This document shows, in pieces, positions 33,472-42,768 of a DNA stretch of 44,717 nucleotides (its first letter is position 1; every line of letters begins with the position of its first letter). The stretch comes from Rhizobium sp. 2MFCol3.1 (GTDB lineage Bacteria; Pseudomonadota; Alphaproteobacteria; Rhizobiales; Rhizobiaceae). Both the position numbers and the translations under genes were made by a program. The stretch lies in NCBI RefSeq assembly GCF_000377565.1, contig NZ_KB898382.1:1-44717 (forward strand), in the 5' to 3' direction. The notes beneath the pieces are model-generated. The model worked only from the letters and a program-made list of their open reading frames with translations. It made no database searches and was not told where the DNA came from.

Positions 33472-34968
33472 TCACGTCCCGCAGAATGTCTGCAGCACGC
33501 GCTCCTCGGGCTTGGGCGGCTGCATGTAGGCGGTAAACTCCGCGTGATCCTCATAGGGCTTGGCGAGAACGTCGAGCAGCGCTTCGAACAGCGAGAAATC
33601 CGCATCCTCGACGGCGGCTACGATCGCCTGCTCGATGCGGTGATTGCGCGGGATGAAGGCGGGGTTGACTGCAAGCATCGCCACGCCGCGTTCGTTCGGT
33701 GTTGTCGTCTCGCGCGCAAGCCGCTCCCGCCAGCGCACCAGCCATTCCTTCGCCGCCATGCTGTCGCTGAACGTATCGAGGAACGCGTCTTCGGCGCCGT
33801 CGTCGGCGGCCAGATGCGACAGGCGCCGGAAGGTCAGCGTGAAATCCGCCTGTCCCGCCTGCATTGTCGAAAGCAGCGACTGGATCAGCGAGAGATCGTC
33901 GTCCTCTACATCAGCAAGACCGATCTTCTCGCGCATACCCCGCATCCAGTGCAGCTGGAAGCGTTCGCCATAATCCTTGATGACGACATTGGCGATCTCC
34001 ACCGCCTTGTCCTGATCGGCGTCGATCAGCGGCAGCAGCGTTTCCCCGAGCCGCGCCAGGTTCCATTGCCCGATACCGGGCTGGCTGGCATAGGCGTAGC
34101 GGCCATTCTGGTCGATCGAGGAAAACACCGTGCCGGGATCATAGGCATCCATGAACGCGCACGGGCCGAAATCGATCGTCTCGCCCGAGACGGTCATGTT
34201 GTCGGTGTTCATCACGCCGTGGATGAAGCCGACATGCAGCCACTTGGCGATCAGCGCCGCCTGCCGTTCGGCAATAGCCTCGAACAGCGCGATATAGGGA
34301 TTGGCTCCGTCCTTCAGCTCGGGGTAGTGCCGGTCGATGACGTAATCGGCGAGCGCCCGAACGCCCTCGGTATCGCCGCGCGCTGCGAAGAACTGGAAGG
34401 TGCCGACCCGGATATGGCTCGCCGCCACGCGGGTGAAGACGGCACCCGGCAGGATTTGCTCGCGATAGACGGGCTGCCCCGTCGAAACCGCCGCCAGCGC
34501 TCGCGTTGCCGGCACGCCGAGCGCATGCATGGCCTCGCTGACGATATATTCACGCAGCACTGGCCCGAGCGCCGCGCGCCCGTCACCCCGCCGCGAAAAC
34601 GGTGTGGCGCCCGCGCCCTTCAGCTGGATATCGCGGCGCCGGCCTTTGACGTCGATCACCTCGCCAAGCAGGATCGCCCGCCCGTCACCCAACTGCGGCA
34701 CGAAGCTGCCGAACTGATGCCCGGCATAGGCCATGGCCAACGGATCGGCGCCCTCAGGCACGAGATTGCCGGAAAAGATCGCGGCCCCATCGCGCTTCAG
34801 AACCTCTATGTCGAGCCCCAGCTCTTCCGCCAGCGGCTCGTTGAGCTTGATCAGCCACGGCTCGGCGGCCGCGGACGGCGTCTGCCGGGCGAAGAAGTTC
34901 TGCGGCAACCGCGCATAGCTGTTGTCGAAGGGGAAGGGGCGTGACGTCTGCGCGGGTGCAATGGTCAT
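33472..34968 (-). CDS. selO: SelO protein adenylyltransferase (AMPylase, YdiU/UPF0061)
   Basis: 498 residues, the usual size. SelO is a pseudokinase-fold enzyme that transfers AMP to protein side chains during redox stress. Active residues as in the studied Pseudomonas SelO can be read with a constant offset: Lys117 (IQLKGAG), Glu140 (LREYIV), Asp256 (HGVMNTDNM) and Asp266 (IDFGPC). The C-terminal QTFCGT puts Cys at the third position from the end, where eukaryotic SelO has selenocysteine. The start at 34968 is chosen for MTIAPAQ; an upstream in-frame extension is unlikely. It is upstream of gcd on the same strand, with a 300-base gap that shows nothing definite. Confidence 0.92.
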   Translation of the reverse strand: MTIAPAQTSRPFPFDNSYARLPQNFFARQTPSAAAEPWLIKLNEPLAEELGLDIEVLKRDGAAIFSGNLVPEGADPLAMAYAGHQFGSFVPQLGDGRAILLGEVIDVKGRRRDIQLKGAGATPFSRRGDGRAALGPVLREYIVSEAMHALGVPATRALAAVSTGQPVYREQILPGAVFTRVAASHIRVGTFQFFAARGDTEGVRALADYVIDRHYPELKDGANPYIALFEAIAERQAALIAKWLHVGFIHGVMNTDNMTVSGETIDFGPCAFMDAYDPGTVFSSIDQNGRYAYASQPGIGQWNLARLGETLLPLIDADQDKAVEIANVVIKDYGERFQLHWMRGMREKIGLADVEDDDLSLIQSLLSTMQAGQADFTLTFRRLSHLAADDGAEDAFLDTFSDSMAAKEWLVRWRERLARETTTPNERGVAMLAVNPAFIPRNHRIEQAIVAAVEDADFSLFEALLDVLAKPYEDHAEFTAYMQPPKPEERVLQTFCGT

Positions 34969-35033
34969 AGGCTTTAGGTAGGGCTCAGTCCCTGCCGGCG
35001 CAAGCGCCCAAGCGCCGTGTATTGGCCGGAAAT

Positions 35034-35552
35034 TCACCGGTTGCGCCCGCCACCGCCGCCGCCCCCACCTCCGCCATGGCCACCGCCTCCTCCGCCACCT
35101 CCACCGCCATGGCCGCCGCCGCCCTTGCCACCCCCACCACCGCCGCCATTGCCACGGCCATTGCGGGAAGACGCCTGCGTGCCTTTGCCGGTGTCGTCAG
35201 GGAATTCGACCTCCGCCGTGGATTTGACGACCGTGTTGGCCCGGTATGGAACGATGCTGACCGCGCCCAATTCACCCTCGGTCTTCTGGCACGTATAGTG
35301 CGTGCTGCCGCCATTGCGGATCAGGACGTCGTTGCCGCCCTTGCTTTTGACGAACGTCATGTCGTGGCCGACGAGCCGCGCACTCTTCTTGCCAAGCTTT
35401 TGGCTCTTCATCTGGTAGAAGGTGCCGTTGACGCTGAGGACCGATTTTTCCCAGTAGACATCGACAGAAGGGCTGCCGCCGCATTTCTGATAGGCCTCGG
35501 CACTCTCCGACACGAGAACGGTCGCGGCCGCCACGATGAGATGTAGACGCAT
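35034..35552 (-). CDS. Secreted hypothetical protein with Gly/His-rich tail
   Basis: 172 residues. Signal peptide MRLHLIVAAATVLVSESAEA, then about 105 residues with four cysteine or glycine turns (YQKCGGSP, HYTCQKTEG) and no known domain. The last 45 residues are almost wholly glycine with single histidines (GGGGHGGGGG), encoded by a repetitive GGC/GGT tract that is likely to vary in length. GAGAGGGG precedes the ATG at 35552. It is divergent from the ParDE module. Confidence 0.7.
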   Translation of the reverse strand: MRLHLIVAAATVLVSESAEAYQKCGGSPSVDVYWEKSVLSVNGTFYQMKSQKLGKKSARLVGHDMTFVKSKGGNDVLIRNGGSTHYTCQKTEGELGAVSIVPYRANTVVKSTAEVEFPDDTGKGTQASSRNGRGNGGGGGGGKGGGGHGGGGGGGGGGHGGGGGGGGGGRNR

Positions 35553-35671
35553 CTGCCCCTCTCTCCCATTTTCGCCGACGGCCAAGGCGCCCCGGCGCTC
35601 CTCGGGTGAAAGCTTGAGCCTGTTGGCTGAGAAAGCAATTCGGAAATAGGACGTAGCGCCTGCGCCGATTG

Positions 35672-35688
35672 CTGCGGCCTGGCCGCAG
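35672..35688. promoter_or_regulatory. Palindrome before parDE
   Basis: CTGCGGCC-T-GGCCGCAG, perfect 8-base arms with one central base, 47 bases before parD. A GGATTAAAT stretch follows, possibly part of a -10. It is a candidate autoregulatory site for ParD. Confidence 0.5.
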
Positions 35689-35734
35689 TGGTAGGATTAA
35701 ATCGCACCTCCAGACGCCAACGCGGGAGCCACAC

Positions 35735-35998
35735 ATGGAAAAGCTCAGCATCACGCTGCCAACGGAAATGGTCGATGTGATCAATGCCGAGATCGATGCC
35801 GGTGCCTTCGCCTCCACCAGCGAAGTCATCCGCGCCGCCATGCGCGCCTGGATGCGCCAGGAGGAAGAGCACAAGGAACGCATCGCCGCCATAAGGGCGC
35901 GCGTGCAGGAATCGCTCGATGATCCCCGGCCGAGCCTGAGCCTCGAGGAAATCGATGACTGGCTGGAGACGCTTGCGGTCGAGCCGAGCCGGCAATGA
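35735..35998 (+). CDS. parD: ParD-type ribbon-helix-helix antitoxin
   Basis: 87 residues. The ribbon-helix-helix is at the start: EKLSITLPTEMVDVINAEID then STSEVIRAAMRAWM. The C-terminal half (ERIAAIRARVQESLDDPRPSL) is the flexible toxin-binding part. It neutralises ParE and represses the operon. Its stop overlaps the parE start as ATGA. Confidence 0.9.
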   Translation: MEKLSITLPTEMVDVINAEIDAGAFASTSEVIRAAMRAWMRQEEEHKERIAAIRARVQESLDDPRPSLSLEEIDDWLETLAVEPSRQ

Positions 35999-36309
35999 AG
36001 TCTTACGGTGTCACGTTCCGCGGAGCGGCGCAGCGAGACCTGAAAGCGATCTTCGACTATGTTCTCGAGCGAAGCGGCAGTCGGCAAACGGCCGTTTTGT
36101 ATCTCAAGCGATTGCGGGATCGCTGCAGCCGCATAGGCGACGCCCCATTTGGCGGCGTTGCGCGACCTGATCTTGGTGCCGATTTGCGCCTAGCCGTTTT
36201 CGAGCGCAGCATCGTCATACTCTACCGCGTCGAGGCCGACACCGTCCTCATCACCAACATCTTTTCCGGCGGTCGCGACTACGAAACGCTGATGCGCGAT
36301 CATCGCTGA
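35995..36309 (+). CDS. parE: ParE-type toxin (RelE/ParE superfamily)
   Basis: 104 residues with the ParE pattern: FRGAAQRDLKAIFDYVLERS, RIGDAPFGGVARPDLGADLR, FERSIVILYRVEADTVLITN and IFSGGRDY. ParE toxins poison DNA gyrase, and the ligand residues are in the C-terminal part. The start overlaps parD by ATGA. Length is close to the family norm, so it is probably functional. Confidence 0.9.
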   Translation: MKSYGVTFRGAAQRDLKAIFDYVLERSGSRQTAVLYLKRLRDRCSRIGDAPFGGVARPDLGADLRLAVFERSIVILYRVEADTVLITNIFSGGRDYETLMRDHR

Positions 36310-36472
36310 TACACCCATACGCTGAGCTCACATCAGCCTTGCCATTTCAGCATAACCCCGCCACATTTGCGGGCGTATATAAAAACTTCATTCACCCTTG
36401 GCGCTTTGCCATTTCATGCCCGCGGCAATTGCCTTCGCGCTTGAGCCGCGTCTTCGCGAGCGATCCCTGACG

Positions 36473-37927
36473 ATGTCGGATCAGATCTACCAGGCGGCTG
36501 TCGTTGGACGCCCGCAACTCAATTTCCGCTTGATTGCGATGATCGTCGCCAGCGCCATGTTCATGGAGCAGCTGGACGCCACGGTTCTGGCCACCGCGCT
36601 GCCTACCATGGCGCGCGATTTCGGAGTCAGCGCACCGTCGATGAGCATCGCGCTCACGTCCTATCTGCTCAGCCTCGCCATCTTCATTCCGGCAAGCGGC
36701 CTGATCGCAGACCGCTTCGGCTCGCGCACCGTCTTTCGCTGGGCCATCGTCGTTTTCGTTCTCGGCTCCATCTGTTGCGCGCTCTCGCCCAATCTCTGGT
36801 GTCTGGTGTTTGCCCGCCTGCTGCAGGGTCTCGGCGGCGCCATGATGATGCCGGTCGGCCGGCTCGTGCTTTTGCGCAGCGTCGCCCGCAAGGACATGGT
36901 CAATGCCATGTCGTGGCTGCTGGTGCCGGCGCTGATCGGCCCGATCCTCGGCCCACCCGTTGGCGGCATGATCGTCACCTATCTCGACTGGCGCTGGATC
37001 TTCTACATCAACGTTCCCATCGGCATCCTCGGCTTCGTCCTGGTCTCGATCTTCATCGAGAATTTCAAGGGCGAGACGAAGAAGCGCTTCGACACCGTCG
37101 GCTTCATCCTCTCCGGCATCGCGCTCGGCTCGCTGCTCTTCGGCTTCGAGAGCTCCAGCCGTCCGGGCGAGGGGATGTTCGCGCTGTTCCTGATCGCGAT
37201 CGGCCTGCTTTTCGGCATCGCCTATCTCAAGCACGCGCGAAAGCATCCCGCGCCGATCATGGATTTCTCGCTGATGAAGGTGCCGAGCTTCGGCACCTCT
37301 GTCATCGCCGGGTCGCTCACCCGCATCACGCAGGGCGCGCAACCCTTCCTGCTGCCGCTCTATTTCCAGCTCGGCTTCGGTCTTTCAGCCGCCAAGGCCG
37401 GCCAGCTGGTGACGGCAGCGGCCATCGGCTCCATGGCGATGAAGGCCTTCGCGCCGAGGATCCTTCGCCGCTTCGGCTTCCGCAACGCGCTGGTCTTCAA
37501 CGGTTTTACAGCCACCTTCGGCTACGCGCTCTGCGCCTTCTTCAGGCCTGACTGGCCGCTCGGCCTGATCTTCGCGGTGCTCGTCATGTGCGGCTTCTTC
37601 ATGTCGTTCCAGTTCACCGCCTACAACACGGTCGCCTATGACGCGATCGAGCGCGACCGCATGAGCGCCGCCACCAGCTTTTACGTGACCTTCCAGCAGC
37701 TGATGCTGTCGCTCGGCATCTGCGTCGGCGCCTTCGTGCTGCATGTCTCGATGTCGGCAACCGGCAGCGGCGACACGCCGCAACTGCACGACTTCTCGGC
37801 CGCCTTCCTGTTCGTGACCGCCGTCTCGCTCACTGCCACCTTCTGGAACCTGCGCTTCTCGCGCACGGCCGGCGCCGATATCAGCGGCCACGGCGGCAAC
37901 AAGGCGGCAGCCCACGCCGAGCATTGA
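36473..37927 (+). CDS. MFS drug/solute transporter, DHA2 (EmrB/QacA) type
   Basis: About 484 residues with fourteen predicted helices. FMEQLDATVLATALPTMARD is the diagnostic DHA2 motif, GLIADRFGSRTVF is MFS motif A, and WRWIFYINVPIGILGF is another EmrB segment. It probably pumps hydrophobic compounds with proton antiport. Starts at 36398, 36416 and 36473 are open; 36473 (MSDQIYQ) gives a normal N-terminus although its ribosome site is weak. A GCGGG hairpin and TATATAAA near 36377 may be part of the promoter. No membrane-fusion partner is adjacent. Confidence 0.85.
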   Translation: MSDQIYQAAVVGRPQLNFRLIAMIVASAMFMEQLDATVLATALPTMARDFGVSAPSMSIALTSYLLSLAIFIPASGLIADRFGSRTVFRWAIVVFVLGSICCALSPNLWCLVFARLLQGLGGAMMMPVGRLVLLRSVARKDMVNAMSWLLVPALIGPILGPPVGGMIVTYLDWRWIFYINVPIGILGFVLVSIFIENFKGETKKRFDTVGFILSGIALGSLLFGFESSSRPGEGMFALFLIAIGLLFGIAYLKHARKHPAPIMDFSLMKVPSFGTSVIAGSLTRITQGAQPFLLPLYFQLGFGLSAAKAGQLVTAAAIGSMAMKAFAPRILRRFGFRNALVFNGFTATFGYALCAFFRPDWPLGLIFAVLVMCGFFMSFQFTAYNTVAYDAIERDRMSAATSFYVTFQQLMLSLGICVGAFVLHVSMSATGSGDTPQLHDFSAAFLFVTAVSLTATFWNLRFSRTAGADISGHGGNKAAAHAEH

Positions 37928-37933
37928 GGGCGG

Positions 37934-38455
37934 TCAGCGATCTTCCATCTCGGCCGCCATTTCGGCGAGCTTGCGAACGGTATTGATGTTGCGCGATGTG
38001 CCGACGTTAAGCGCCGGCAGCTTCAGCTTCGATTTTCCGGAACCGATGGGATAGTGCACATAGATCTCCCGCCCATCGGCAACAGCCTCCTCTCCATCCG
38101 GCGCCACCATCCTGTCGAGCGCATCCTTCGGCGCATTCTCGGATAGGAAGCTGACGAGCAGGAAACTCGGCTTGGCATCGGGGAAGGGCGCCTTGGCGAC
38201 GATCGCGTCGAGCTCCTTGCGGCTGCGCACCATCACGCCGGGCTTCCTGCCCAGTCGCTCGCCGAGTGCGTCATCCAATGCGCGCGCGACATCGGCTTCG
38301 TTGGCGTCGGCGCGGAACAGCACGTTGCCGCTCTGGATGTAGGTCTTGACGTCGGTGAAGCCGAGCTTCTCGCAGATCGCCTTCAGCTCCGTCATGGCGA
38401 GCTTGCCGGTGCCGCCGACATTGATGGCGCGCAGCAGGGCGATGTAGACGGGCAT
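37934..38455 (-). CDS. DUF1697 family protein
   Basis: 173 residues beginning MPVYIALLRAINVGGTGKLA, which together with YIQSGNVLF (about residue 45) is diagnostic for DUF1697. The biochemical role is unknown. AAGGAG lies 6 bases before the ATG at 38455. It converges on the MFS gene with only 6 bases between stop codons. Confidence 0.88.
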   Translation of the reverse strand: MPVYIALLRAINVGGTGKLAMTELKAICEKLGFTDVKTYIQSGNVLFRADANEADVARALDDALGERLGRKPGVMVRSRKELDAIVAKAPFPDAKPSFLLVSFLSENAPKDALDRMVAPDGEEAVADGREIYVHYPIGSGKSKLKLPALNVGTSRNINTVRKLAEMAAEMEDR

Positions 38456-38489
38456 GGGGGGCTCCTTCCGTTGGCGGGGGAGCAAGAAT

Positions 38490-38642
38490 TACCCCCCTCT
38501 GTCCTGCCGGACATCTCCCCCACAAGGGGGGAGATCGGCCAGCGGGTAGGTTCACGCCAAACAATGAGAGTGGAGTGAGCGGCTGCCCCCCAGCCAATCT
38601 CCCCACCTGTGGGGGAGATGCCCGGCAGGGCAGAGGGGGGTA
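38490..38642. repeat. RIME-like palindromic element
   Basis: The ends TACCCCCCTCTG (38490-38501) and CAGAGGGGGGTA (38631-38642) are a perfect 12-base inverted repeat. Internal hairpins TCTCCCCC-ACAA-GGGGGGAGA and TCTCCCC/GGGGGAGA match those at 26376-26510. It lies between the DUF1697 gene start and the oligopeptidase stop. Confidence 0.7.
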
Positions 38643-38665
38643 TCACACGGCACCTCGCCAGCGGA

Positions 38666-40795
38666 TTACATCTTCCCCGCCACCTTCACCGCAAACGCAT
38701 ACTCAAACGCAACCTCTTCCAGCCGCTGGAAGCGCCCGGACGCCCCGCCATGCCCCGCGTCCATGTTGGTCTTCAGCAACACCGGCGCGCCGCTGGTCGA
38801 TTTGTCGCGCAGCTTCGCTACCCATTTGGTCGGCTCCCAATAGGTCACGCGCGGGTCCGTCAGGCCGCTCAGCGCCAGGATCGGCGGGTAGGGTTTCGCT
38901 TCCACATTGTCGTAGGGCGAATAGGCGGCGATCTGGTCGTACTCTTCGCGGCTGTCGATCGGGTTGCCCCATTCCGGCCATTCCGGCGGGGTCAGCGGCA
39001 GCGTGTCGTCGAGCATGGTGTTCAATACGTCGACGAAGGGAACGGCGGCGATGACGCCGGCGAATTTTTCCGGCGCCATGTTCGAGATCGCCCCCATCAG
39101 CATGCCGCCGGCCGAGCCGCCCTCGGCGATGATGTTGGCGTAGGAGGTGAACTTCTGTTGATTCAGATGGTCGGCCGCCGCGATGAAGTCCTTGAAGGTG
39201 TTGGTCTTCTTCTCCATCTTGCCGTCTTCGTACCACGCAAAACCCTTGTCCTTGCCGCCGCGGATGTGGGCGATGGCATAGACGAAGCCGCGGTCGACGA
39301 GCGACAGGCAGTTGGTGTTGAAGCTCGCCGGAATGGTCACGCCATAGGCGCCGTAGCCGTAGAGCAGGCAAGGGGCGGAGCCGTCGAGCGGCGTGTCTTT
39401 GCGATAGAGCAGCGTCACCGGCACCTCGACGCCGTCCCAACCAGGCGCGAAGACGCGGCGGGTGACATAGTCGTCGATGTTGTGGCCCGAGGGCACTTCC
39501 TGCGTCTTCAACAGCGTGCGCTCGCGCGTCACCATGTTGTAGTCGTAGAGCTGCGATGGCGTCGTCATCGAGGAGTAGGAGAAGCGGATCACGTAGCTGT
39601 CATATTCGGCGGCACCCTGCAGACCGAGCGAATAGGCTTCTTCCGCAAAGCCGATCGCGTGTTCCTCGCCGGTCGCCCGGTCACGGATCATGATCTGCGG
39701 CAGGCCGTCCTTGCGCTCCAGCCAGAGCAGGTGGCGGGCATAGGCCATGTGGCTGATGATGAGCGTGCCCGGCTTGTGCGGCACCACTTCGCGCCAATTC
39801 TCCTTGCCGGGATTATCGACCGGCGCTTCCATGATCTTGAAATCCTTGGCGTCGCCGTCATTGGTCAGGATGTAGAACACATCGCCGCCCTCGGTCAGCG
39901 TGTATTCGATACCCTCCTCGCGCTCCGCCACCATCTTCGGCTTGGCGGAGAGGTCGCTGGTCGGGATCAGCAGGTATTCCGAGGTCTCGTGGTCGTGAAT
40001 GTCGATGAAGATGAAGTCGTCGAGCAGCGAGCCGCCGACGCCCATGAAGAAGCCCGCATCCTCTTCCTCGTAGACCAGACGGTCTTCCGATTGCGGCGTG
40101 CCGATGATGTGGTGGAACACCTTCGAGGGCCGGTGGTTCTCGTCGAGCGCCGAATAGAAGAAGCTCTTGCCGTCGGGCGCCCAGGCGCCGCCGCCGCCGG
40201 TGTTCTCGATGAGATCGGGCAGGTCCTCGCCGGTCTTGAGGTCGCGAACCTTCAGCGTGTAGAACTCCGAGCCCTTGTCGTCATAGCCCCAGATACCGCG
40301 ATCGTGATCGGTGGAGTGGTCGATGCCGGCCAGCCGGAAATAGGCCTTGCCCTCGGCTTCCTTGTCGCCGTCGAGCAGCACGGTGCGCTGGCTCTCATCC
40401 TTGATGTCGGCGTCGCGCGGGATGCGGAAATAGCGCGGCTGCTCGCCGCCGGTCACGAAGAAGGTGCCGTAGGCAAACGGCCCGTCCTTCATCGGGATCG
40501 AGCTGTCGTCTTCCTTGATACGCCCGCGCATCTCGGCAAACAGCGTCTTCTGCAGCGGCTTGGTGTCCTCCATCGCCGCGTTCATATAGGCGTTTTCCGC
40601 CTCCAGATGCTTGCGGATCTCGGGGTCGAGGATCGAGGGATCCTTGAACATCGCCTGCCAGTTGTCGGCGCGCAGCCAGGCGTAATCGTCCGTGCGGGTG
40701 ATGCCATGGCGCGTATCGGAATGCGGCTTCTTGGGCGCAACGGGCGGGTTCGGCAGGTTCTTGAAGACGGACAAGGGGAGCTCCGGGGTCGGCAT
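38666..40795 (-). CDS. ptrB: Oligopeptidase B (S9A serine peptidase)
   Basis: 709 residues, the usual length. An N-terminal beta-propeller (about 70-430) limits substrates to short peptides. The C-terminal alpha/beta-hydrolase carries Ser561 (EGGSAGG), Asp647 (GLTDPRV) and His682 (DAGHGG). Oligopeptidase B cuts after Lys and Arg. RGGKDKGFAWYEDGKM and YGYGAYG are family segments. It is cytosolic and has no signal peptide; ATG at 40795. The gene is alone, with a RIME-like element downstream. Confidence 0.9.
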   Translation of the reverse strand: MPTPELPLSVFKNLPNPPVAPKKPHSDTRHGITRTDDYAWLRADNWQAMFKDPSILDPEIRKHLEAENAYMNAAMEDTKPLQKTLFAEMRGRIKEDDSSIPMKDGPFAYGTFFVTGGEQPRYFRIPRDADIKDESQRTVLLDGDKEAEGKAYFRLAGIDHSTDHDRGIWGYDDKGSEFYTLKVRDLKTGEDLPDLIENTGGGGAWAPDGKSFFYSALDENHRPSKVFHHIIGTPQSEDRLVYEEEDAGFFMGVGGSLLDDFIFIDIHDHETSEYLLIPTSDLSAKPKMVAEREEGIEYTLTEGGDVFYILTNDGDAKDFKIMEAPVDNPGKENWREVVPHKPGTLIISHMAYARHLLWLERKDGLPQIMIRDRATGEEHAIGFAEEAYSLGLQGAAEYDSYVIRFSYSSMTTPSQLYDYNMVTRERTLLKTQEVPSGHNIDDYVTRRVFAPGWDGVEVPVTLLYRKDTPLDGSAPCLLYGYGAYGVTIPASFNTNCLSLVDRGFVYAIAHIRGGKDKGFAWYEDGKMEKKTNTFKDFIAAADHLNQQKFTSYANIIAEGGSAGGMLMGAISNMAPEKFAGVIAAVPFVDVLNTMLDDTLPLTPPEWPEWGNPIDSREEYDQIAAYSPYDNVEAKPYPPILALSGLTDPRVTYWEPTKWVAKLRDKSTSGAPVLLKTNMDAGHGGASGRFQRLEEVAFEYAFAVKVAGKM

Positions 40796-41056
40796 TTCAG
40801 GTTGTGAAGAGATAGAGACGCAAGCGCTGTCGATCAAGCGGCAAAAGCCACGCGCAAGAGTGCCATGCGACGCTCGCTAAATGGTGACTGTGCAAAACCC
40901 AAGCAATCCTCACCTTGCCTTGATGTGACCACAATATTTAAGAAAGTCCGCTCCCATCGTGCGGAATTCTGCCATGGCCGGGCGGCCCTCAAAGCTGCCC
41001 TTACTGAGCCGGCCGCGCAGCATTCCGGAATGAGCTTGCAAAGGATTTCTTCAGTA

Positions 41057-41461
41057 ATGCCGAAACGTATCGCCCTCGTTCTGACCGCTCTCAGCCTTGC
41101 CGCCTCCGCCTTTGCACCCACCGCATTCGCCGTCGACCCCGCTATCAAGAAGCAGCTCGAAAAGCTCGACCCCGCGACGCGCCTCGAACAGAGCTGTGAC
41201 ACCGAGGCGATGAGCCGCATCAACAAGGACGCCACCGGCTACAAGCCGGACAAGGTGATCGCCTACACCTTCAAGGACCCGGTCCCGAGCGACGACCGCC
41301 TGGAAGCCCCGGGCGCGGTCTTCCGTAGCAAGGGCGATTGGTATCACCTGTCCTACAGCTGCATCACCGGTCCGCAGCACATCAATGTGCGCGAACTGAG
41401 CTACCAGATCGGCGACAAGGTTCCGCGCGACAAGTGGACCAAATATTACCTCTACGACTGA
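41057..41461 (+). CDS. Secreted DUF930-domain protein
   Basis: 134 residues with signal peptide MPKRIALVLTALSLAASAFA, ending at about TAFAVD. The mature part is a DUF930 domain: LDPATRLEQSCDTEAMSRI, DKVIAYTFKDPVPSDDRLEA, KGDWYHLSYSC and GDKVPRDKWTKYYLYD. The two cysteines may form a disulfide. The function is unknown; it is common in Rhizobiales. The start at 41057 gives the signal peptide; a longer in-frame start at 41030 is less likely. A terminator follows. Confidence 0.85.
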   Translation: MPKRIALVLTALSLAASAFAPTAFAVDPAIKKQLEKLDPATRLEQSCDTEAMSRINKDATGYKPDKVIAYTFKDPVPSDDRLEAPGAVFRSKGDWYHLSYSCITGPQHINVRELSYQIGDKVPRDKWTKYYLYD

Positions 41462-41495
41462 GCGGCCTAAGAGCCTCTCCTCCAGACCCAAAGCA

Positions 41496-41524
41496 AAACG
41501 GCGGCCCTGATGGAGCCGCCGTTT
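41496..41524. terminator. Bidirectional terminator between DUF930 and OYE genes
   Basis: AAACGGCGGC pairs with GCCGCCGTTT around a 9-base loop, with A-rich and T-rich flanks on the two sides. It lies between two convergent genes and can serve both. Confidence 0.7.
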
Positions 41525-41546
41525 CGCCTTCGTGTCGCTGGAGAGC

Positions 41547-42665
41547 TTAGACCAGCTCGCCGAAGGCGGCTGCCGTGAACGGACGCATGTTCTCGTTGTC
41601 GCCGGTGCGCACCTTGGTCACCCATTGCGGGTCACTCAGGATCGCGCGGCCGACGGCGATCAGGTCGAACTCCTCGCGCTCCATGCGGCGCACCAGATTG
41701 TCGAGCCCGACGACGCTCGAGCTCTCGCCGCCGAAGGCCGCCATGAAATCGCCGGAAAGGCCGACCGAGCCGACGCTGATGGTCGCGGCACCCGTCAACT
41801 TTTTCGCCCAGCCGGCGAAATTCAGCCCCTGTTCGCCGTCGATCTCGGGGAACTCAGGCTCCCAGAAGCGGCGCTGCGAGCAGTGCAGCACATCCACGCC
41901 CGCCTCGACCAGCGGCATCAGCCAGTCGGTCATTGCATCAGGCGTTTCGGCAAGCCGCGCCTTGTAGTCCTGCTGCTTCCACTGGCTGAGACGCAGGATG
42001 ATCGGATAGTCGGGGCCGACGGCCTCGCGCATCGCCTTCACCACCTCGGCGGCGAAGCGGGCGCGTTCCTTCAGCGTCGCGCCGCCGTAGCGGTCGGTGC
42101 GCTTGTTGGTGCCGGCCCAGAAGAACTGGTCGATCAGATAACCATGCGCGCCGTGGATTTCGAACGTGTCGAAGCCGAGCCGCTTGGCGTCGGCGGCGGC
42201 CCGCGCATAGGCTGCGATCGTGTCGGCGATGTCTTCCTCGCTCATCGCTTCGCCGCGCGGCGTTTCCGGCGCAAGCAGGCCGGACGGGCTTTCGACGCCG
42301 CTTGCCGGCCAGTCGCCGGCCGGATGCGCGACCGAGCCGACATGCCAGATCTGCGGCCCCATCTTGCCGCCCTTGTCGTGGACCGTCTTGATCACCTTGC
42401 TCCAGCCGGCAAGCGACTTCTCGCCGTGGAAGAAGGGGATGCGCTCATGGTTGCTGGCCGCCGGCCGGTCGATGACGGTGCCTTCCGAAAGGATCAGCCC
42501 GACGCCGTCTTCGGCGCGGCGGCGATAATAGGCCTCGACATCGGCCCCCGGAACGCCTTCCGGCGCGAAGGTCCGCGTCATCGGCGCCATGACGATACGG
42601 TTCTTGAGGTCGAGCGATTTGATCTTGAACGGCGCAAACAGCGCGTTGACGTCAGGTGAACTCAT
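41547..42665 (-). CDS. Old Yellow Enzyme family NADH:flavin oxidoreductase
   Basis: About 372 residues. FMN enzyme with the family words LKNRIVMAPMTRTFA, ILSEGTVIDRPA, GPQIWHVGSVAHP and FEIHGAHGYLIDQFFW, with His-x-x-His at HGAH for ligand binding and the GG-rich end TATISVGSVGLSGDF. It reduces alkenes such as enones or nitro-compounds, a role suited to electrophile stress. GGAG precedes the ATG at 42665. It is divergent from an HxlR regulator with a palindrome between them, the typical sensor/detoxifier pair. Confidence 0.88.
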   Translation of the reverse strand: MSSPDVNALFAPFKIKSLDLKNRIVMAPMTRTFAPEGVPGADVEAYYRRRAEDGVGLILSEGTVIDRPAASNHERIPFFHGEKSLAGWSKVIKTVHDKGGKMGPQIWHVGSVAHPAGDWPASGVESPSGLLAPETPRGEAMSEEDIADTIAAYARAAADAKRLGFDTFEIHGAHGYLIDQFFWAGTNKRTDRYGGATLKERARFAAEVVKAMREAVGPDYPIILRLSQWKQQDYKARLAETPDAMTDWLMPLVEAGVDVLHCSQRRFWEPEFPEIDGEQGLNFAGWAKKLTGAATISVGSVGLSGDFMAAFGGESSSVVGLDNLVRRMEREEFDLIAVGRAILSDPQWVTKVRTGDNENMRPFTAAAFGELV

Positions 42666-42701
42666 TGCGGGCAACTCCTGTAGAAAGGTGGCGCGCCTTA
42701 A

Positions 42702-42716
42702 GTATATTCTATATAC
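42702..42716. promoter_or_regulatory. Palindromic operator of the OYE/HxlR divergent pair
   Basis: GTATAT-TCT-ATATAC, a perfect inverted repeat in an AT-rich stretch, rare in this GC-rich window. It lies 37 bases from the OYE start and about 52 from the HxlR start, so one dimer could control both genes. HxlR family operators have this shape. Confidence 0.7.
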
Positions 42717-42768
42717 CTAGTGTCAATGAGGCACTGCGAAGCGCCTAGGTAGCATCGAGGAAACCGCC

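Noticed and set aside
38609..40807. A 730-codon open frame opposite oligopeptidase B
   Set aside because: Same effect of codon bias; ptrB has all catalytic residues, and the opposite frame has no recognisable domain.
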